A stretch of DNA of 22,946 bases from Peptostreptococcaceae bacterium (lineage in GTDB: Bacteria > Bacillota_A > Clostridia > Peptostreptococcales > Acidaminobacteraceae). The position numbers and the translations under genes are program-made. The DNA lies in contig JABXKX010000044.1 in assembly GCA_013619035.1 (NCBI GenBank), positions 1 to 22,946 of the forward strand. The letters run 5' to 3'. Under the pieces are notes generated by a model. That model was not told the origin of the DNA and searched no databases. It worked only from the letters and a program-made list of their open reading frames with translations. This document shows, in pieces, positions 1 through 8,713 of the stretch; position 1 is the stretch's first letter, and each line of letters starts with the position of its first letter.

Positions 1-34
1 GTATATAAGAAATTCTGAAGGGAGGCGAGATAAG

Positions 35-376
35 ATGGACTGCATTTTTTGTAAGATTGTAGCAGGAGAAATACCAAGTAATAAGGTTTATGAAGACGAT
101 AAGATCCTTGCCTTCAGAGACTTAAATCCAGAAGCACCTGAACATGTATTGGTCATTCCAAAAGTACATTTATCATCGGTTTCAGATGCAACTGATGAAC
201 ATATTGAACTTTTAGGCTATATGCAAATAAAAATTGTTGAAATTGCTAAAAAATTGGGTATTAATAAAACAGGATTTAGAATCGTTGCAAACACTGGGGA
301 TGAAGGTGGACAAACTGTACACCACTTACATTATCATCTTCTAGGTGGTCGATTTATGCAATGGCCACCAGGTTAA
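35..376 (+). CDS. HIT-family (histidine triad) nucleotide-binding protein
   Basis: A 113-residue protein of the HINT/HIT branch: small cytosolic homodimers that hydrolyse nucleoside phosphoramidates or adenylylated compounds. The histidine triad is plain near the C terminus (H97-x-H99-x-H101, HLHYHLLGG), and the last His is the expected nucleophile. The N terminus carries C3-x-x-C6 (MDCIFC), the Cys pair that binds structural zinc in many bacterial members, followed by the family's A-G-E-I-P signature. The length matches the family norm (about 110-115). The start is fixed by GGGAGGCGAG 7-14 bases upstream. It lies just ahead of rpsU, a common clostridial arrangement, but rpsU has its own promoter. 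The physiological substrate cannot be read from the sequence. Confidence 0.95.
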   Translation: MDCIFCKIVAGEIPSNKVYEDDKILAFRDLNPEAPEHVLVIPKVHLSSVSDATDEHIELLGYMQIKIVEIAKKLGINKTGFRIVANTGDEGGQTVHHLHYHLLGGRFMQWPPG

Positions 377-399
377 TATAAAAAAAATTGAAAGAGCTA

Positions 400-428
400 T
401 TGAAAAGCAGTGAAAAATGAGGTATAAT
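400..428 (+). promoter_or_regulatory. Sigma-A promoter of rpsU-yqeY
   Basis: TTGAAA (400-405) and a perfect TATAAT (423-428) are separated by exactly 17 bases in the gap after the HIT gene. Transcription should start near 434-436, giving an rpsU leader of about 77 bases that begins directly with a hairpin. Confidence 0.85.
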
Positions 429-435
429 ACTTTAG

Positions 436-505
436 TATTCTGTGTTCCCTTATAGTCTATTCAAAGTAGGCTGTTTATCAGAATATGATATTTGAAATAA
501 GGGGG
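436..505 (+). promoter_or_regulatory. Structured rpsU 5' leader with possible Shine-Dalgarno occlusion
   Basis: The predicted leader begins with TATTCTG (436-442), which pairs perfectly with CAGAATA (479-485). Inside it AGTCTA (454-459) pairs with TAGGCT (467-472) around a seven-base loop, with one G-U. CCCTTAT (447-453), between the two stems, is complementary to ATAAGGG (497-503), which contains the rpsU Shine-Dalgarno; two flanking G-U pairs can extend this to nine. That pairing would form a pseudoknot or an alternative fold. These pairings are seen in the sequence; a role in autoregulation by bS21 is inferred. Confidence 0.5.
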
Positions 506-512
506 TGTAATT

Positions 513-695
513 ATGGCTGGCGTTGAAGTAAGAAAAAATGAGAATATTGATAGCGCTCTTAAGAGATTTAAGAGAGAGACTGCTAAAGCAGGTACATTAG
601 CAGAGCTTAGAAAAAGAAGACACTACGAAAAGCCAAGTGTTAAAAGAAAAAAGAAATCAGAAGCTGCTCGTAGAAAGAAGAAAAAAGCTTTCTAA
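513..695 (+). CDS. rpsU: 30S ribosomal protein bS21
   Basis: A 60-residue, strongly basic protein with the bS21 pattern: an N-terminal V-E-V-R-x-N-E-x-I-D-x-A-L-K-R-F-K-R block, then a long Lys/Arg-rich tail ([17 protein letters not shown]). bS21 sits on the 30S platform near the 3' end of 16S rRNA and assists initiation. The ATG follows AAGGGGG (499-505). It is the first gene after a strong promoter and a structured leader, with yqeY 11 bases downstream, so the two are almost certainly cotranscribed. The frame on the other strand over this gene and yqeY is only a shadow of this basic, AAG-rich sequence. Confidence 0.98.
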   Translation: MAGVEVRKNENIDSALKRFKRETAKAGTLAELRKRRHYEKPSVKRKKKSEAARRKKKKAF

Positions 696-706
696 GGAGA
701 TGACTT

Positions 707-1150
707 ATGAACATTAAAGAGCTCTTAATGGCAGATTTAAAAGATGCCATGAAGCAGAAACAAGTGTTGCGTAAGTCCGTTATTACTATGCTAAGAGCTG
801 CTGTAAAGCAGATCGAAGTAGATGAACGTCGTGAGTTATCTGACGATGAAGTAATAGACGTGGTAGTGACACAAGTTAAACAAAAGCGAAGTGTTATTGA
901 TGAATTTCTTAAAGGCGATCGTGAAGACTTAGCTAATGAAGCGAAAGCGGAAATAGCTGTTCTTGAGAAGTATCTTCCTGAGCAATTATCTATGGATGAG
1001 TTGAAAGCAATTATTGCAGATGTTATATCTGAAGTAGGTGCAACTACAATGAAAGACATGGGTAAGGTAATGGGAATGGTTAACCCTCAAATTAAGGGTA
1101 AAGCAGACGGAAAAACAGTTTCGCAAATCGTTAAAGATTATTTAAATTAA
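707..1150 (+). CDS. yqeY: GatB/YqeY domain-containing protein
   Basis: A 147-residue protein matching the stand-alone YqeY family, related to the C-terminal tRNA-binding tail of the amidotransferase subunit GatB. Recognisable features are the N-terminal helix (LLMADLKDAMKQK followed by LRKSVITMLRAAVKQIE), the centre LEKYLPEQLS and the closing GKVMGMVNPQIKGKADGK motif. The start is set by AAGGAG 10-15 bases upstream. The family is usually next to rpsU in Firmicutes and is thought to act in tRNA-linked translation, but its biochemical role is not established. It ends the rpsU operon, followed after 20 bases by a strong terminator. Confidence 0.95.
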   Translation: MNIKELLMADLKDAMKQKQVLRKSVITMLRAAVKQIEVDERRELSDDEVIDVVVTQVKQKRSVIDEFLKGDREDLANEAKAEIAVLEKYLPEQLSMDELKAIIADVISEVGATTMKDMGKVMGMVNPQIKGKADGKTVSQIVKDYLN

Positions 1151-1170
1151 TATTACAGTTTAAACGTTTA

Positions 1171-1208
1171 TAACTGTTCCAACACTACGTTGGAACAGTT
1201 ATTTTGTT
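1171..1208 (+). terminator. Rho-independent terminator after yqeY
   Basis: A 13-base perfect stem (1171-1183 with 1189-1201), beginning TAACTGTTCC, around the loop ACTAC, followed by TTTTGTT. It separates rpsU-yqeY from the phoH operon. Confidence 0.9.
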
Positions 1209-1266
1209 GTACAATAAGACTGACTTTTATGTCAATATAATTTATGATATGATTAAGTGTACAACA
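1205..1266 (+). promoter_or_regulatory. phoH operon promoter flanked by TGTTGTACA inverted repeats
   Basis: The best promoter is CTGACT (1220-1225), 17 bases, TATGAT (1243-1248); a second TATAAT lies at 1236-1241 without a good -35. The region is bracketed by TGTTGTACA (1205-1213) and its exact inverse TGTACAACA (1258-1266). Each arm contains a TGTACA palindrome, so the pair could be two operator half-sites for one regulator. The repeat is seen directly; regulation is inferred. Confidence 0.5.
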
Positions 1267-1282
1267 GTATTTGGAGGAAAAC

Positions 1283-2239
1283 ATGAATCAAACTTCGATA
1301 GACGTAACAAATGTAGATGTCTTTATGAAATTAGCAGGTAATTTAGATGCAAATTTTGACTATATAGAAAAGGCTTTAAACGTTGAATTATCAGTAGGTA
1401 ACAATGAAATTATCATAAAAGGTGATTTGATAAATTGCGATAAAGGTAAAGAATTAATTGAAAATTTAATAGAAATAATATTAATTGGTGATGAATTAGA
1501 TACTCAAAAAATTGATTATTCACTAGAACTCATAAATGATAACAGTGACAATAGAATTTCAGAATTTTATAAAACAACTATTTGTGTGACGAAGTCAGGA
1601 CAACCGGTGAATCCTAAAACTTTAGGACAAAAGAAGTATATTGATATGATCAATAATAAGGATTTGATATTTGGTATAGGTCCTGCTGGAACAGGCAAGA
1701 CTTATATTGCTGTAGCAATGGCAATAAGGGCTTTCAAAAACGGTAGAGTAAAACGCATCATAATTACGAGACCTGCTATAGAGGCCGGAGAGAACCTTGG
1801 ATTTTTACCAGGTGATCTACAAAGTAAAGTAGATCCCTATTTAAAACCTATCTATGATGCCATGGAAGAAATTCTAGGATCTGATGTGTTTCAGAATTAT
1901 AGAGATAGAGGACTTGTTGAGATAGCACCTTTAGCCTATATGAGAGGTAGAACACTAGATCAAGCTTTTATCATTTTGGATGAAGCGCAGAATACAACGA
2001 TCTCTCAAATGAAAATGTTTTTAACCAGGTTTGGATTCGGATCAAAAGTTGTGATTAATGGCGATGTGACTCAGATAGATTTAAATAAAAAAGCATCTGG
2101 TCTCAGTCATGCGTTACATGTACTTAAAGATATTGAAGAAATAGGGATTATGGAGTTTACGGAAAGAGACGTGATGCGTCATTCTTTAGTGAAAAAAATT
2201 ATAACACAATACGATCAATATGAAACTAATGGAGAGTAA
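1283..2239 (+). CDS. phoH: PhoH-family P-loop ATPase
   Basis: A 318-residue PhoH/YbeZ-type protein. The N-terminal 90 or so residues form the KH-like region. The ATPase core has Walker A G-P-A-G-T-G-K-T (133-140), the segment around ITRPAIEAGENLGFLPGD, and a Walker B I-I-L-D-E-A-Q-N with the family's following TTISQMKMFLTRFG. Such proteins are predicted RNA-remodelling ATPases or helicases that work with YbeY in rRNA processing, and ybeY is two genes downstream. I chose the ATG at 1283 because GGAGG (1273-1277) sits just before it; the upstream in-frame TTG at 1271 overlaps that ribosome binding site. pgpH follows 12 bases after the stop. Confidence 0.95.
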   Translation: MNQTSIDVTNVDVFMKLAGNLDANFDYIEKALNVELSVGNNEIIIKGDLINCDKGKELIENLIEIILIGDELDTQKIDYSLELINDNSDNRISEFYKTTICVTKSGQPVNPKTLGQKKYIDMINNKDLIFGIGPAGTGKTYIAVAMAIRAFKNGRVKRIIITRPAIEAGENLGFLPGDLQSKVDPYLKPIYDAMEEILGSDVFQNYRDRGLVEIAPLAYMRGRTLDQAFIILDEAQNTTISQMKMFLTRFGFGSKVVINGDVTQIDLNKKASGLSHALHVLKDIEEIGIMEFTERDVMRHSLVKKIITQYDQYETNGE

Positions 2240-2251
2240 CAAGGAGATGTA

Positions 2252-4342
2252 ATGAAATCTATTGTTGAGCGGTTTATAAAAGAATCGGAAATTGGTAATT
2301 GGTTTAAAAGTATGACGGTACAATTGTTTATCAGTTGTGTACTGATTTTTATTGTGCTTCATTTAACGTACAGCTTGTCGTTATTTAGTTATGACTATGA
2401 CTATACTGTTGGTGCAGAGGTCACTGAAAATATTGTATTGGAATCAGATTATCATGACGAAATATCTACTGAATTTTTAAAAGAACAAGTTAAATACGAA
2501 GTAGATACCATTTATACTATAGATCCAAAAGTCTATGTAGATGCCAAAGAGAGTGTGGATTCATTTTATAATAAGGCTTATGATATCCGAGCGGAATACT
2601 CGGATGAAAATGATATTAGAGTAAGAGTTCTTACGTACTTGTTAAAAGATTCATTTGAACTGACTCAAGAAGAATTAACCATATTGGCAGAAATTGATGA
2701 TGTGGCACTCAGACTGACTGAAAACTATGTTTATGCTATTTTAAAAGATACTTTGAGTTCTGAAGTGACTGATGAAAATATTATTAGTAAAAAAAGAGAT
2801 GCGAAAACATATTTTGATACAGTGGATCAAATCAGTGATCAAGTCAAACCGATTGTCTTGAAAATCACTAATTATCATATAACTGCCAATAGTCAAATAG
2901 ATGAAGTGGCGACTGAAGATGCTATAAAATCAGCACAGAATGAAATAGATAATGTGATGATTTCAGCTGGAACTGTTATAGCGAAGTCAAATGAACCACT
3001 CAGTGTTAAAGCATATAATATCTTGAATGATTTGAATTTAAACGATTTGCATACATTTGAACAGAATATACCGTTACTCAGTATGGATGCTCAGATGGCC
3101 TTATTATTGGTCTTAATGTATGTTGTTTTATTGTATTTCTATTCTAGTAGAAAGAAATCAGTGAAACAAATTTACTTAAACTTTGTTATATTTGTTTTGA
3201 CTTACTTACTGGCATTTGGATTAAAAAGTGTTTCTGTTTATTTGATACCACTCGCAACGGTAGGGATGTTAATCAGTTTATTAGATGAACTTACAACTGG
3301 GATCATCTATAGTTTCTTTTTGGCAATCATCTTTGGAGTTATTTTCTCATTACATGCCTCATTAATTGCATTTACTGTTTTGGGATGTATCATCTCAGCA
3401 ATACTTGTAAATAGAGCTTATCAAAGAGGGAAGATTTTCTTAGCAGGTTTAATGGTTTCTCTTATAAATACTTTGATGATATTTGGTATATACTTTATGT
3501 CAGGCATTTCAATTACCGAGAGTTTGGAACAAGTATTTTATGGTATTTTAGCAGGTGTGGTATGTTCAATTTTGACGATTGGTTCTTTGCCTTTATGGGA
3601 AACGCTTTTTAAGATACTGACACCACTTAAGTTATTGGAACTTGCTAATCCAAATCATCCACTTCTAAAAAAATTACTTTTAGAAGCACCAGGGACATAT
3701 CATCATAGTATTTTGGTTGCTAATTTAAGCGAAGCTGCAGTACATGATATTGGTGGTAATGCCATCCTTGCAAGAGTGGGGGCATATTTTCACGATGTGG
3801 GTAAAATTGATAGACCGTATTTCTATGCAGAAAATCAATATGACATTAATAATCCTCATGATCAATTGGTGCCGCATGTCAGTGCAAAAATTATAAAGGA
3901 TCATGTAAAACGTGGTTTGGAGTTATCAAAAACATATAGACTGCCAAAAGAAATAAATGCTTTTATAGAACAACATCATGGCACGACTTTGATTAAATAC
4001 TTTTATCATAAAGCTACCGAAAATAATGAAAGCGATTTAGAAATCAATCCGTTGTCATATATGTATGATGGACCGGAACCGGAAAACAAAGAAATTGCTG
4101 TAGTGATGTTGGCTGACAGTGTTGAAGCTGCAGTTCGCAGTATGAAACAAGGTGATGTGAAAGCATTGATTTCTAAAATCATTGATGATAAGATTAAGAG
4201 CCATCAATTAGATGACAGTCATTTAACTTTAGGTGAGATAGAAATCATTAAAAAATCATTTTATTCTAACCTTTCAAGTGCCTTCCATGATAGAGTGGAA
4301 TACCCTGAATTGGAAGAAAAACATATCAATATTGTGAAATAG
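2252..4342 (+). CDS. pgpH: 7TM-HD family cyclic-di-AMP phosphodiesterase (PgpH-like)
   Basis: A 696-residue membrane protein with the PgpH layout: one N-terminal transmembrane helix (about 20-45), a large extracytoplasmic 7TMR-HDED domain (about 55-270), a block of hydrophobic helices (about 280-455), then a cytosolic HD phosphohydrolase domain. The HD centre is intact: YHHS, then F-H514-D515-V-G-K, HVSAKIIKDH and EQHHGTT, and MLADSVEAA near the end. In Listeria the homologue degrades c-di-AMP to pApA, so this protein probably lowers c-di-AMP and thereby affects osmolyte, potassium and wall homeostasis; here that is by family inference. The ATG follows AAGGAG (2241-2246), and ybeY starts 9 bases after the stop. 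The order phoH-pgpH-ybeY is conserved across Firmicutes. Confidence 0.93.
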   Translation: MKSIVERFIKESEIGNWFKSMTVQLFISCVLIFIVLHLTYSLSLFSYDYDYTVGAEVTENIVLESDYHDEISTEFLKEQVKYEVDTIYTIDPKVYVDAKESVDSFYNKAYDIRAEYSDENDIRVRVLTYLLKDSFELTQEELTILAEIDDVALRLTENYVYAILKDTLSSEVTDENIISKKRDAKTYFDTVDQISDQVKPIVLKITNYHITANSQIDEVATEDAIKSAQNEIDNVMISAGTVIAKSNEPLSVKAYNILNDLNLNDLHTFEQNIPLLSMDAQMALLLVLMYVVLLYFYSSRKKSVKQIYLNFVIFVLTYLLAFGLKSVSVYLIPLATVGMLISLLDELTTGIIYSFFLAIIFGVIFSLHASLIAFTVLGCIISAILVNRAYQRGKIFLAGLMVSLINTLMIFGIYFMSGISITESLEQVFYGILAGVVCSILTIGSLPLWETLFKILTPLKLLELANPNHPLLKKLLLEAPGTYHHSILVANLSEAAVHDIGGNAILARVGAYFHDVGKIDRPYFYAENQYDINNPHDQLVPHVSAKIIKDHVKRGLELSKTYRLPKEINAFIEQHHGTTLIKYFYHKATENNESDLEINPLSYMYDGPEPENKEIAVVMLADSVEAAVRSMKQGDVKALISKIIDDKIKSHQLDDSHLTLGEIEIIKKSFYSNLSSAFHDRVEYPELEEKHINIVK

Positions 4343-4351
4343 GAGGTTATT

Positions 4352-4813
4352 ATGGATGTATCAATTTTAAATCATCAAAATATATTGGATATAGATGATA
4401 ACTTGCATCAAATGTTAGAAGATTTAATTGAACTTAGTTTAAAAGAAGAAGGATTGGAATTTGAAGGTGAAGTGAGTATAATGCTTGTTGATGATGAAGA
4501 AATTCATAATTTGAATCTGGAACATAGAGATAAAGATTCATCTACAGATGTCCTTTCATTTCCTCAATATGAGTCATTAAAAGATGAGGAAATCAAAGAA
4601 CCTTATGTTATACTAGGGGATGTGGTTATTTCTACTGAAACTGCCATTAGTCAAGCCATATCTTATGGACATAGTTTACTAAGAGAAATAGGATTTTTAG
4701 TTGTACATAGCATGTTTCATCTGTTTGGATACGATCATGACACAGATGAAAGAACCAAAGAAATGCGTGAAAAAGAAGAACATGTATTAGAATCTTATAA
4801 TTTAACACGATAG
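4352..4813 (+). CDS. ybeY: Endoribonuclease YbeY (16S rRNA maturation)
   Basis: A 153-residue metalloprotein of the UPF0054/YbeY family. The zinc site H119-x3-H123-x5-H129 is intact within HSMFHLFGYDHD; the usual Gly after the first His is Ser here, a tolerated change outside the ligands. The upstream family motif S-T-D-V-L-S-F-P is present, as is LGDVVIS. YbeY is a single-strand-specific RNase involved in maturing the 16S rRNA 3' end and in 70S quality control. It lies nine bases after pgpH, with AGGAGG (4342-4347) overlapping the pgpH stop, and together with phoH and era makes a ribosome-biogenesis operon. Confidence 0.96.
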   Translation: MDVSILNHQNILDIDDNLHQMLEDLIELSLKEEGLEFEGEVSIMLVDDEEIHNLNLEHRDKDSSTDVLSFPQYESLKDEEIKEPYVILGDVVISTETAISQAISYGHSLLREIGFLVVHSMFHLFGYDHDTDERTKEMREKEEHVLESYNLTR

Positions 4814-4822
4814 GGAGACATA

Positions 4823-5959
4823 ATGAAGAAATTTATACTAATATTAACAGTTATTCTATCAATAATTCTTGTCGGATGCCAAGGTAATGATAAAAACTAT
4901 ACAAATGATGCATCAAATGCAATCGAAACTATTGAAACAATTCTACCCGAAGAAGATAATGTAGAAGAATCAACTGAAACTTCTAATGAAACTACAGAAA
5001 CAACTGAAGAAACTGAAGTCGTGGAAGAAGCTTTTGACCCAGAAGGTAAAATATTTTCTAAGTTAACCGGTTTAGAGATTACTGAAGAACAAAGTCAGAA
5101 GAGACCTATAGCTGTAATGCTTGACAATCAGTATAAAGCAAGACCGCAAGCTGGTCTTAGCGAAGCTGAAGTTGTTTATGAAATATTAGCTGAAGGCTCT
5201 ATTACGAGATACATGGCTATTTTCCAAGCGTATGAACCCGAAGTTATTGGACCTATAAGAAGTTCTAGACCTTACTATATTGAAAGAGCTTTAGAATTTA
5301 GTCCACTTTATGTACATGTTGGTGGTTCGATGCAGGCATTAACGGATATCATTAACTATGATATGGCAGATATTGATGGTTTAAGTGTTGGTGCTGGGGT
5401 ATTTTATAGAACAACACATAAAAAAATGCCACATAATGCTTATTCAAGTCATGATGGAATCAGAAAAGAAGCTGATCGTAAAAAACATCGTACAGAAGTT
5501 GAATTTGCAGGCATGCCGATTTCATATGAAACGTATGAATTAGAGGGATCTTTAGCAAATCATGTCACGATACAGTATAAGAAACCTTCTTCAGGTGATG
5601 CTTTAGGATATTCTATTGCATTTAGATATGATGAAGAAAATAAAAATTACTTAAGATATGTTAATGGTGGTGAGCATTTAGATGAAGAATCAAATATTCA
5701 TTTAAGAGCAGATAACATTATTATTCAAAAAACATATCATAAAGTATTAGATAGTGCAGGTAGAAGAGCTGTAACAATGATTGGATCTGGAAGTGGTTAC
5801 TATGTGAACAAAGGTCAATATGTATCTATTACATGGGAAAAGAAAGATCTATATGGTCAAACAAAGTATTATTTAGAAGATGGTTCAGAATTGATTCTTA
5901 ATCCAGGCGTTACTTGGGTACAAGTAATACAAACAGGTATGGAACCATACATTGAGTAG
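4823..5959 (+). CDS. DUF3048 (YerB-like) lipoprotein
   Basis: A 378-residue exported lipoprotein. The signal peptide is Lys-Lys plus a hydrophobic run ending in the lipobox L-V-G-C19. A low-complexity Glu/Thr-rich linker follows (about 38-72), which probably tethers the globular part to the membrane. The rest matches DUF3048 in two parts: the N-terminal one includes RPIAVMLDNQ, ARPQAGLSEAEVVYE, IGPIRSSRPYYIE and HVGGS; the C-terminal one covers about 250-375. The family's function is unknown (B. subtilis YerB is a member). In many clostridia this place between ybeY and cdd holds an undecaprenol/diacylglycerol kinase gene instead. Its stop TAG is part of the cdd ribosome binding site, so translation is likely coupled. 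Confidence 0.88.
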   Translation: MKKFILILTVILSIILVGCQGNDKNYTNDASNAIETIETILPEEDNVEESTETSNETTETTEETEVVEEAFDPEGKIFSKLTGLEITEEQSQKRPIAVMLDNQYKARPQAGLSEAEVVYEILAEGSITRYMAIFQAYEPEVIGPIRSSRPYYIERALEFSPLYVHVGGSMQALTDIINYDMADIDGLSVGAGVFYRTTHKKMPHNAYSSHDGIRKEADRKKHRTEVEFAGMPISYETYELEGSLANHVTIQYKKPSSGDALGYSIAFRYDEENKNYLRYVNGGEHLDEESNIHLRADNIIIQKTYHKVLDSAGRRAVTMIGSGSGYYVNKGQYVSITWEKKDLYGQTKYYLEDGSELILNPGVTWVQVIQTGMEPYIE

Positions 5960-5969
5960 GAGTGAATTT

Positions 5970-6359
5970 ATGACTTATGAAACATTATTAGAAATGGCAT
6001 ATGAAGCAACTAAAAAATCATATGCACCATATTCAAACTTTAGAGTAGGTGCAGCATTATTAACTGAAGACGGAAAAGTCTTTACGGGTTGTAACATTGA
6101 ATGTGCTTCATTTGGTGGTACAAACTGTGCAGAAAGAACAGCTGTATTTAAAGCAGTATCAGAAGGATACACAAAATTTAAAGCCATTGCTGTTGTTAGT
6201 GCAGGAGAGATGTTCACTTATCCATGTGGTATTTGTAGACAGGTGTTAAATGAATTTGCACCTGATATTGATATAATTTTAGATGACCACGGTACAATGA
6301 AGGTCATTAATTTAAAAGAGATGTTACCTTATTCATTTGGACCAAATGATATTCGGTAG
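5970..6359 (+). CDS. cdd: Cytidine deaminase
   Basis: A 129-residue homotetrameric-type cytidine deaminase, which converts cytidine and deoxycytidine to uridine and deoxyuridine in pyrimidine salvage. The zinc site is complete: C53-A-E55, where Glu is the proton shuttle, and P85-C86-G-I-C89. SYAPYSNFRVGAAL and GCNIECASFGGTNCAERTA are hallmark stretches. I take the ATG at 5970, which follows TAGGAG (5957-5962); a frame open from TTG 5952 would overlap both the lipoprotein stop and that ribosome binding site. It is tightly packed between the lipoprotein gene and era, the usual location in Firmicutes. Confidence 0.97.
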   Translation: MTYETLLEMAYEATKKSYAPYSNFRVGAALLTEDGKVFTGCNIECASFGGTNCAERTAVFKAVSEGYTKFKAIAVVSAGEMFTYPCGICRQVLNEFAPDIDIILDDHGTMKVINLKEMLPYSFGPNDIR

Positions 6360-6373
6360 GAGAGGAGTTTTAT

Positions 6374-7270
<897 letters not shown>

Positions 7271-7271
7271 C

Positions 7272-7298
7272 ACTAGCAAATTTATTTGCTAGTTTTTC
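7272..7298 (+). terminator. Terminator between era and mgtE
   Basis: ACTAGCAAA (7272-7280) pairs with TTTGCTAGT (7285-7293) around TTTA, followed by TTTTCT. The AT-rich stem suggests moderate strength, so some readthrough into mgtE is likely. No clear promoter lies between this hairpin and mgtE. Confidence 0.8.
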
Positions 7299-7318
7299 TG
7301 CGAAGAAAGGAGTGTAAT

Positions 7319-8704
7319 ATGCAAGGTTTATTTGAAGAAGAATTAAAAGTACTACTGGAACGCGTATCTCATTATATTGATCAAGGCGATATTCCCGCCT
7401 TACAAAGTTTTATAGATCATATTCACTCCGCCGATTTGATAGAAATAATTGAAGATTTAGATGAAGAGCAAAGACATATTTTAATAAAAGCATTAGACAC
7501 AGACGAAGCTGCTGAAGTTTTAGAAGATATTGACTCTGAGGTATTCTCTCAGATTATAAGAGTTTTAACATTAAAGGATAAAAGAGATATTCTAGATGAA
7601 ATGTCCCATGATGATATTGCCGATCACTTGAATGAACTGAGTGATGAACGTGGTGAAGAAATCATGACTTACTTAGATGACGAAGATGCAGATGATGTCA
7701 GAGAACTGTTGATCTATGATGAAGATACTGCCGGTGGTTTGATGACGACTGAGTTTGTGTCTTTAGAAGAAGAATTTACAGTGGCTGAAGCCGTTTTATA
7801 TCTTCGAAAACATGCACCAACTGCAGAAACGATTTATTATTTATTTGTTATAGATGAATATGAAAAGTTATCTGGTGTTATTTCTTTGAGAGATTTGATC
7901 ATTGGCGATTCTGAAGATAAAGTTAAAGAACTGATGAATACAAGAGTTATCAGTGTAAATGTCTCAGATGACCAGGAAGAAGTTGCGAAAGTTGTTTCTA
8001 AATACGACTTTTTAGCAGTGCCAGTTATTGATGACTTTGATCATATGAAAGGTATCATTACAGTTGATGATATTATTGATATCTTAGAAGAAGAAGCGAC
8101 AGAAGATATGTATAAATTTGCCGGTGCATCTGAAATAGAAGCCGATGCATATGAAGAAAGTCTTGGTAATAGAATCTGGAATTCTATCAGATCTAGACTG
8201 CCTTGGTTGATTGTGACTTTATTTGGAGGTATGTTATCTGCAAGTATCATTGCAAGTTATCAAGATGCGCTTGATAGCAATGCCATACTCGCTATATTCA
8301 TTCCAATACTTGCTGGTATGGGTGGTAATGTCGGGACTCAGTCTTCGACAATAACCGTCAGAAATATTGCGGTTGGTAATATCACAGGTGTAGAAGTTTG
8401 GAAAACCATCGTCCATGAGATGAGTGTTGGTTTATCAGTCGGATTATTTTGTAGTACCATTGCATTATTTGCATCATTCTTTATATATGACATTTCACCA
8501 GGTTTAGCTGCTGTTGTTGGACTTGCTATGTGGGCAAATATGTTTGTGGCTAGTACAATTGGTACAGTGGTACCATTGATATTCAAAAAAATTGGTGTCG
8601 ATCCAGCAGTCGCGTCAGCACCGTTTATTACGATGACGATAGACTTAACTGGATTATCAATATACTTTGCTTTAATTGTGACGTTGATGACAAATACGAT
8701 ATAA
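7319..8704 (+). CDS. mgtE: Magnesium transporter/channel MgtE
   Basis: A 461-residue MgtE. In order: an acidic N-terminal helical domain (about 20-130), a tandem CBS pair (about 135-260) and a C-terminal membrane domain of five helices (about 295-460). The pore signatures are intact: PILAGMGGNVGTQSS (329-343) and TMTIDLTG with D442, the Asp that binds Mg2+ in the pore of Thermus MgtE. The soluble domains sense cytosolic Mg2+ and close the channel when it is plentiful. The ATG is set by AAGGAGTG (7308-7315); an open frame from 7286 would start inside the era terminator. No M-box or other riboswitch fits in the short leader. recO begins 9 bases downstream. Confidence 0.95.
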   Translation: MQGLFEEELKVLLERVSHYIDQGDIPALQSFIDHIHSADLIEIIEDLDEEQRHILIKALDTDEAAEVLEDIDSEVFSQIIRVLTLKDKRDILDEMSHDDIADHLNELSDERGEEIMTYLDDEDADDVRELLIYDEDTAGGLMTTEFVSLEEEFTVAEAVLYLRKHAPTAETIYYLFVIDEYEKLSGVISLRDLIIGDSEDKVKELMNTRVISVNVSDDQEEVAKVVSKYDFLAVPVIDDFDHMKGIITVDDIIDILEEEATEDMYKFAGASEIEADAYEESLGNRIWNSIRSRLPWLIVTLFGGMLSASIIASYQDALDSNAILAIFIPILAGMGGNVGTQSSTITVRNIAVGNITGVEVWKTIVHEMSVGLSVGLFCSTIALFASFFIYDISPGLAAVVGLAMWANMFVASTIGTVVPLIFKKIGVDPAVASAPFITMTIDLTGLSIYFALIVTLMTNTI

Positions 8705-8713
8705 GAGGTTCTT

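Noticed and set aside
640..1059. 139-codon frame on the minus strand over rpsU/yqeY
   Set aside because: It lies antisense to two well-recognised genes, has no ribosome binding site, and its Ser/Ile/Phe-rich product resembles no family.
1271..1282. TTG start for phoH
   Set aside because: The TTG overlaps the GGAGG that serves the ATG at 1283.
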